A DNA stretch of 64,000 nt. Origin: Peromyscus leucopus. Its lineage: Eukaryota > Chordata > Mammalia > Rodentia > Cricetidae. Below the pieces are notes generated by a model. It had not been told where the DNA came from and searched no databases. It saw nothing but the letters and a program-made list of their open reading frames with translations. The stretch spans positions 88,759,709-88,823,708 of the forward strand of contig NC_051075.1 in assembly GCF_004664715.2 (NCBI RefSeq). Reading direction: 5' to 3'. The translations under genes were made by a program, and so were the position numbers. This document shows, piece after piece, positions 58,339 to 64,000 of this stretch. Positions within the stretch are counted from its first letter, which is position 1. Each line of letters opens with the position of its first letter.

Positions 58339-58984
58339 CTTGGGTGAAGAGATGGCATTGTGAGTGGGTGGCCAGAGCCTCAGCCTTCACCGTGAACCCA
58401 AAGTGTGGGCAGCATCTTTCAGTGAGGGGAGTCCTCAGGTAATTACTTCTCTACCATTGAGTGGTTCATCCAGATGCAACTTCGGGCCTGTCTGGGCATA
58501 ACCTGATCTCAGTGTGGGTCACTCTGGCATGGAGCAGCCAGTGAGATCTCCCACATGAGCCAGCTAATCCACAGGCACACCCGTACACCGGTGCACAGTA
58601 CACGTCCGTCCAGACTGTGAGGATGACCGTGCCCTGGAACCCCATTTTCTCATTCAATAAATTTGTGGAGAGATGGGTTGGAAGCTGCAGATCTGGAGCT
58701 GGCAGACTATGATCTAAGGGTCAACTCTGCGGAGACCATCCAGCCCCGGTTGAACACACTTGTGACTGCTCTACACACACTACCGACAGCAGCTGATGTA
58801 GCAGGAGCTGGCCTTCTTCTGTGAGTCCCTGCAGAGTTCATATGCTGGACACCTGGCCCTAGCTGTGATATAAGGGGTAGCCTGGTGGAAGGTGGGTCAC
58901 TGAAGACGTGGCCTCTGAATGGCTAAATATGAGTCAGAGCTAAGGGGAGGTCTTTATCCTTATTATTTTTTTATTTTAAAATTT

Positions 58985-59130
58985 ACTTTATTTTTGTGTG
59001 TATGTGTGAGTGTGATGCACGTGCACAGGTATGTGCCCACGTGCACAGGTACGTGCCCACGTGCACAGGAAGCCAGAGGAGAATGTCACATTCATGCTCA
59101 CTTTCTGCTGTAGACAAGGTCTACTTGTTG
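58985..59130 (-). mobile_element. B3-type SINE with a small internal tandem repeat
   Basis: TTTACTTTATTTTTGTGTGT, then ACGTGCACAGGTATGTGCCC repeated about three times at roughly 20-bp spacing, then GAAGCCAGAGGAGAATGTCA. Confidence 0.7.
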
Positions 59131-59284
59131 AACCTGGAGCCGGGTTGGTGGCCGGCGAGTCCCAGCAATTCTGTCTTCATGGATCCATGTGTGGACAAGC
59201 CCAGCTGTTACCATGTGGTGCTTGGACACAAACTTAGCTGCTATACTTTGCAGCGAGTCCCATCTCTTGAGCCCTTGTTTACTT

Positions 59285-59425
59285 ATTTATTTGGAGACAG
59301 GGCATTGCCATGAACTCTTGACTGGTCTAGTACTCATCATGTCGCCTCACTTGGCCTCAGACCCTCAGCGTTCTCCTGACTCCGCCTCCTGAGTGCCGGG
59401 ATTCCAGGGACACAGCACCACACTT
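59285..59425 (-). mobile_element. Diverged B1/B4-type SINE
   Basis: TTATTTGGAGACAGGGCATT, CCTCCTGAGTGCCGGGATTC and ACAGCACCACACTTAATG. Confidence 0.55.
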
Positions 59426-59429
59426 AATG

Positions 59430-60120
59430 CGAGTGAGCTTACATACAGAGAGGGAGTCCCATGAACCTGGCCCCTTTTCCACACGGCTGTTTCTGGCTGC
59501 TTCTTCTGTGGAAACTGTATCACAGCAACGGAGGCCATTATCAGAGGCCAAAACAATTCATACTCCCAAACTGTAAGCTGAAGAAACCTTTTCTTTATAA
59601 AGTGTCAAGCCTCAGGCCCTCCCTTACAACAAAAGAAAACAGATGAATGTGTCTGCATTCAGGCTACAGCAGCAGAAGTTGCATCAAAGATCACGAACTG
59701 TTGAAGCCTCCAAGAGTTATTATCTGGTTCGGTACAGGAAAGTTTAACATCAGCCTAAAGGTCTGGAGGTGAACACAGGCTCTCCCCTTCAGAACGTATA
59801 AGCCCATGGAGGAGGTGGATTTGTGAATGGCCAAGAAATATAAGTAAAACAATTATGAAATAAGCTCTATATTAGATGATATGAAAAAGAACAGTCGTCC
59901 CGCCTGGGAAGATCTGGCACACAGGACAGGCCCTTTTCATATCCAGGCTCATGTTCATTGGTGGGGACCCCCCCCCACCTGTGTCCAAGGAGCAAGAGAA
60001 AGATCTTGTCCTTAGCTGCCCCTCCTTCTGGGTCTATCAGCTAGAAAGACCCATGATCTAGCTGCTCTCCATGGATCCAGCATACCCCTCCGTTGACCCG
60101 GGACATGATCAGTATGACTA
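59430..60120. other. Myo5c intron, no element recognised
   Basis: About 0.7 kb before the 60130-60341 exon. The first 200 bp may be an old LTR end, but it is too diverged to call. Confidence 0.4.
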
Positions 60121-60129
60121 TTCACTTAC

Positions 60130-60341
60130 CTCACTGTTTGCTGACCCCGGAAGTACTGCTGGATTGTCAGGGCAGCTTGTCTCTCTCGGAGGAACTTCCT
60201 TCTCTGCAGCCAGCCCCGCACATGCTTTTGAATCACAATACAACCCTGCCTCAGTTTATCTAAGCGGAGTTTCTCTAAATAAGCCACCTGTCCTGCTCTG
60301 AAGAAAATCTTGGTTCTACCAAATTGGTACTGGTTAGAATC
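60130..60341 (-). CDS. Myo5c: Myo5c exon: end of converter and IQ motifs 1-2 (fragment residues 100-169)
   Basis: Begins [20 protein letters not shown], the conserved FFRAG end of the converter. IQ motif 1 ([14 protein letters not shown]) and IQ motif 2 ([14 protein letters not shown], completed by the next exon) follow. These bind light chains and begin the lever arm. Acceptor CTCCAG, donor GTAAGT. Confidence 0.96.
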
Positions 60342-60514
60342 CTGGAGGAGAAGAAAGAGATAACTTAGAAATAGGGCCTTTTTGACCCTGAGAGAGTCGA
60401 AAGATTTTTACACCATTGCTATTACCTAGGCACAAGACAGAAAACCCAGAATCACAATCTAGAAACTTCTACTTCAAGGTGCATATTGTTTTCTGTCTTG
60501 GTTTTGGGTTCACA

Positions 60515-60715
60515 TCTCTATCCCATTTCCTGGCCATCATGCTTGCCATCTTAATGTCCCTGTCCCATTTCCTGGCCATCATGACTTGCTATCTTAATGT
60601 ACCTATCCCATTTCCTGGCCGTCATAGCTTGCCATCTTAATGTCCCTGTCCCATTTCCATGGCCATCTTAACATCCCTATCCCATTTCCTGGCCGTCATA
60701 GCTTGCCATCTCTTT
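60515..60715. repeat. 42-43-bp minisatellite, five units
   Basis: TCCCATTTCC recurs at 60521, 60563, 60606, 60649 and 60680. Shared text includes CCTGGCCATCATGCTTGCCA and TCTTAATGTCCCTGTCCCAT. The fourth unit lacks about 12 bp. Confidence 0.95.
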
Positions 60716-60997
60716 CCACCCTAACTCATCCCCTCAGCAATAACCTCAATCCGTGCTGAGTGACGTGACCACTAGGCTTGGTTACCACCTCATCTGGCCA
60801 TGTCTTATGACCCAGGTCCATGGAGGATGGTATTGGAACTAGGGAGAATGAGGCAGGGGGTGAGGGAGATGGCAGTGGAATCCAGAGATGCCTGCTGTTG
60901 AGTGAGCATGGCCGCTGCTGACTCACTAGCATGTGAAGGGACACGTTTGAGAGGCACCTGCTGGAAAAAGTCCGAGACCCCAGCAGGCGAGACCAAC

Positions 60998-61109
60998 CTG
61001 GATGAATCTGTGCAAAGCCGCCTTGCACACCTCCTTCTTATCACTGAGGGACAGCTCCTGCTGGGTCATGAGGATGCCATAGCGGCTGTAGAACTCGAGG
61101 TATGTCCAC
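60998..61109 (-). CDS. Myo5c: Myo5c exon: converter (fragment residues 62-99)
   Basis: Encodes WTYLEFYSRYGILMTQQELS and then LSDKKEVCKAALHRFIQ, the myosin converter. The first base completes the arginine codon from the previous exon. The acceptor is TTGCAG; the donor GTTGGT is weaker than consensus. Confidence 0.95.
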
Positions 61110-61384
61110 CTGCAACGTCAGAGAGACCTGGGGGAGTGTGTCAGGGAGGAGGCTCTCCATGCAGTCGCCTGTGTCCCCCCCCCCACAATGGGGGAGGTGG
61201 TAGAGTCTGCTCTGGTGTCCTCCCCCTGTGTCAGTGCCGGAAGCACCCAGCATGTGCACCTTCTATGGGAACCGATTCAACCAACCCTCTGTCCCCCTGT
61301 CCTCGATCAGCTCCTGTCCTGTCCTGACAAGGCAGCTGGGACCATCACCAGCACCTGAGACGGGGGCCTGGGATGCTTCTGAGA

Positions 61385-61805
61385 TACCCACAGCACCTCT
61401 GTCATAGTTCAGACATTACATGTTTCCTAAAGGCTTAGATGTGGAAGGCTAGGTCCTCACTGCAGTGTTCGGAGGTGAGGTTCTTGAAAGGGATTGGATG
61501 CTGAGAGTTCTGGCCTAATTCATGGATTAACCCACGGATGGAGTCTTGAAGGGGTCGGGAACCACAAAGGACATGGGGCTAATTTGGAGGATGTAGTTCA
61601 CTGTGGGCCTGGCTTTGTCCCCGACCTTGTCTTGTCCCTCTATCTGCCTCCTGCCTACAGTGAAGTGAGCCACTGTGGTCCACATGTGCCCCTTGGCATG
61701 AGGCTGTGCCCGGAAACAACAAAGCCAAATGGCCATGGGCCAAAACCTTCGAAACCATGAGCCAGAACAACCTTGGTATTTTGTCACAGTGATGAAAGGT
61801 GGGTA
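61385..61805 (+). mobile_element. ERVL-MaLR-like LTR fragment
   Basis: TAATTCATGGATTAACCCAC, GGATGGAGTCTTGAAGGGGT, ATGAGCCAGAACAACCTTGG and TATTTTGTCACAGTGATGAA follow, in order, the wording of MaLR LTRs. Confidence 0.6.
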
Positions 61806-61858
61806 TTTCTCCCCCGGCCTCCCTCTAGGATAACGCATCTTACAAAATGCAAAGCATG

Positions 61859-62042
61859 GCCGGGCGTTGGTGGCGCACGCCTTTAATCCCAGCACTCGGG
61901 AGGCAGAACCAGGCGGATCTCTGTGAGTTCGAGGCCAGCCTGGGCTACCAAGTGAGCTCCAGGAAAAGGCGCAAAGCTACACAGAGAAACCCTGTCTCGA
62001 AAAACCAAAAAAAAAAACAAAAAAAAAAAACAAAAAAAAAAA
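61859..62042 (+). mobile_element. Near-intact cricetid-type B1 SINE with a 17-bp target-site duplication
   Basis: GCCGGGCGTTGGTGGCGCAC, GCCTTTAATCCCAGCACTCG, CTGTGAGTTCGAGGCCAGCC and GGCGCAAAGCTACACAGAGA, then an AAC-rich poly-A tail. ACAAAATGCAAAGCATG stands at 61842-61858 and again at 62043-62059. Confidence 0.97.
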
Positions 62043-62502
62043 ACAAAATGCAAAGCATGTTTAAAAACTATTGCCACAGTACCCTCCGTTCTCAGCAAAC
62101 ACTTGAATGAGGACAACGGTTAGGTCCAAAGTGAACCCCCCGCCCCCAAAATGGCAGTGCCTTAGGATGCCATTTAGATGGCAGCAGGCTGGACTATGAT
62201 TGGATAAACAGAAGGACTACTATTGAGTCAACAAAAACCTAAACAGCCTTCCTCAGAAATCTTGTGAAGCAAGTTTCTGTTTGTCAGGAAAAAGCCTTTG
62301 CTTTCCTAATCTGTCCTGACAGCCAACCACCTCTGGCAAAGGGCATCCAGTTCCTGTTTAACCCAAAAAGTCCACAACAGGTCAAAGTCCACACCCTAGC
62401 CCCCAGGCTAGACCCACACCCCATCTCCCATCTCCCCTGTATCTTTCCTCTACCTGCCCCCATAAAACTGACAAGGCTTCCCCCCACCCCACCCAGTCCT
62501 GT

Positions 62503-62506
<4 letters not shown>

Positions 62507-62549
<43 letters not shown>
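62507..62549. repeat. (CA)n microsatellite
   Basis: About 43 bp of uninterrupted CA, 80 bp downstream of the donor of the 62628-62714 exon. Confidence 0.97.
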
Positions 62550-62550
<1 letters not shown>

Positions 62551-62627
62551 AGTAAACTTTCTACCAATGACATTGTCCCCTTTGGAGACTTCACTGCTTC
62601 ACTGTGTTCTCGCTCACAACAACCTAC

Positions 62628-62714
62628 CTGGAAGGGTAGCTCTGGGCACTGATGCGGATGGTTTCTAAAACGCCACAGGCTCGCAGCTGCTGGACAATTC
62701 GTTTGGAGTCAAAC
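62628..62714 (-). CDS. Myo5c: Myo5c exon: motor SH helices (fragment residues 33-61)
   Basis: Encodes [20 protein letters not shown] and then [19 protein letters not shown] is the reactive-thiol (SH1/SH2) helix region that passes force to the converter. The exon starts and ends inside codons that complete properly with its neighbours. Acceptor CTTCAAG, donor GTAGGT. Confidence 0.95.
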
Positions 62715-62729
62715 CTTGAAGCAGTTTTA

Positions 62730-63870
62730 CAGTGTGTTCAGTCAGGCCTCATAGCTACTGAATGTCCCAGAACATGTGCAGCAGCAGGGAGGCTTGGACT
62801 TGAGGGTCCTGGACAGCAGGATCCAACCCTGTTGTGCCTTCACCCTCAATACACACACAGAGTGCCAGGCACACCGCAGATCTGCAGGAACATCTACAGA
62901 ATGTTCTGGAACAGCCTCTCCGTGAAACAGTCTAGAAGCTGGGGGTGCAGGTGGGTGTGGGAACGAGCTCTGACTGAGGGAGGTGAAGGGGAAAAGGCCA
63001 CCTTGTGGGGGAGACACCTGGATTGAACTTCCAGGTAAAAAGAGATGCACAGGTAGTTACATTCCAGCGCCCATCTAATGGAGGAATGCCATTGACCAAA
63101 CACCTTACAGAGGCTGAGGGCACAGGTCTAACACTGTTGGTATCCCACAGACACACTTAATACCTCCAATGACAGCCAGTGGGCTAAAAAGGACATCACG
63201 ATTTACATTCTTGGCTAGGGGCTTTTACCCCAGGGCCCCTGAGAACATCTGATGTCTCATGCTACATAACAGGGTGCTTCTGACCCTCAGCCCCCCTCCT
63301 TCCTGTGCACACATGCCCCCTGTACAGGCAGAGGGGATTGGGTCCCGGGTGTCTAACTGGCTTGGAGACGATCATTTCAAACTCAGCTCCTTTGCTTAGC
63401 CCTGGAGTTGAGGTGGTTTAACCAGCGAAGTTCCGCTAACACATTAAAGGCAACACAGTTTCAATCATCAAAGAACTCAGAAACAGTGTAAGGTTCATGA
63501 AGAATCTCAGCAAACTCCAAAATCCTGGTCATTTGAATGCGAGAAGCCTCCCCCAGGCTCAAATCAGGGTGTAGCCTGTTTGGGAAGGTCATGGGATCTC
63601 TCCAAGCTGGAGCCTTGCAGGAAGAAGCACAGGGGTGGAGGCAGGCTTTGAGAGTTTATAGCCTTGGCCCATCTCCAATTCACTTTCTCTGCTTCCTGCG
63701 TGTGAAGGGAGACGTGAGGTCTCAGCTTCTTGCCCTGGCTGCCTGCTGCCAGGCCTTCGTCCCCCTCCAGCGTCCCCCTCCGGAAGCCTTAGCTCAAATG
63801 AATTCTTTCTCCCTTGAGCTACCACTGGTCATGGTAGGATGGAGCCTTGGCAGGGCATCCTCGACAGGAA
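62730..63870. other. Myo5c intron, no element recognised
   Basis: About 1.1 kb of unique-looking intron between the last two motor-domain exons in the window. Confidence 0.4.
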
Positions 63871-63876
63871 TACTTA

Positions 63877-63975
<99 letters not shown>

Positions 63976-64000
63976 CTAGGAAGCAGGACCAGAGGTCAGA

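Overview
The window is mammalian nuclear DNA from a rodent. It has interrupted genes with GT-AG introns, one CpG island, long CA/GT/GA/TTTC microsatellites, and a dense load of B1, B2, B3, B4 and ID SINEs found only in rodents. Several B1 copies carry a 3' half reading 'aaaggcgcaaagctacacag' instead of the house-mouse type 'caggacagccagggctacac'. That variant is typical of cricetids (hamsters, voles, deer mice), so a cricetid is the best guess; the species cannot be fixed by eye.

Two protein genes are present, both on the minus strand and head to tail. Positions 1-20011 hold the 5' part of Gnb5 (G protein beta-5): four exons that start the short isoform at 17669, plus a separate upstream exon (19881-20011) that encodes the 42-residue N-terminal extension of the long retinal isoform. 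The remaining Gnb5 exons lie beyond the left edge. Positions 27873-63975 hold the last 26 coding exons of Myo5c (myosin Vc). They begin inside the motor domain and run through the converter, six IQ motifs, the coiled coil and the globular cargo-binding tail to the stop codon at 27873-27875. The exons join in frame into 1110 consecutive codons, with a GT-AG pair at every junction. The N-terminal motor exons lie beyond the right edge.

The roughly 6.4 kb between the candidate Myo5c polyadenylation site (about 26.4 kb) and the Gnb5-L exon holds an inverted duplication (arms about 21.29-21.86 and 23.07-23.66 kb), old L1 fragments and SINEs. The rest is intronic and mostly repeats: SINEs, LTR fragments, minisatellites (36 bp at 33.1 kb, 37 bp at 48.9 kb, 14-17 bp at 56.6 kb, 42-43 bp at 60.5 kb) and microsatellites, including a 75-bp alternating purine-pyrimidine tract at 51.95 kb.

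I found no undescribed gene system. The most interesting points are a splice donor copied three times in a 37-bp tandem repeat in Myo5c, a paired CxxC motif in the Gnb5-L extension, the inverted duplication in the Gnb5-L upstream region, a G-rich minisatellite beside a weak Myo5c donor, and a diverged, helix-breaking patch in the Myo5c coiled coil.
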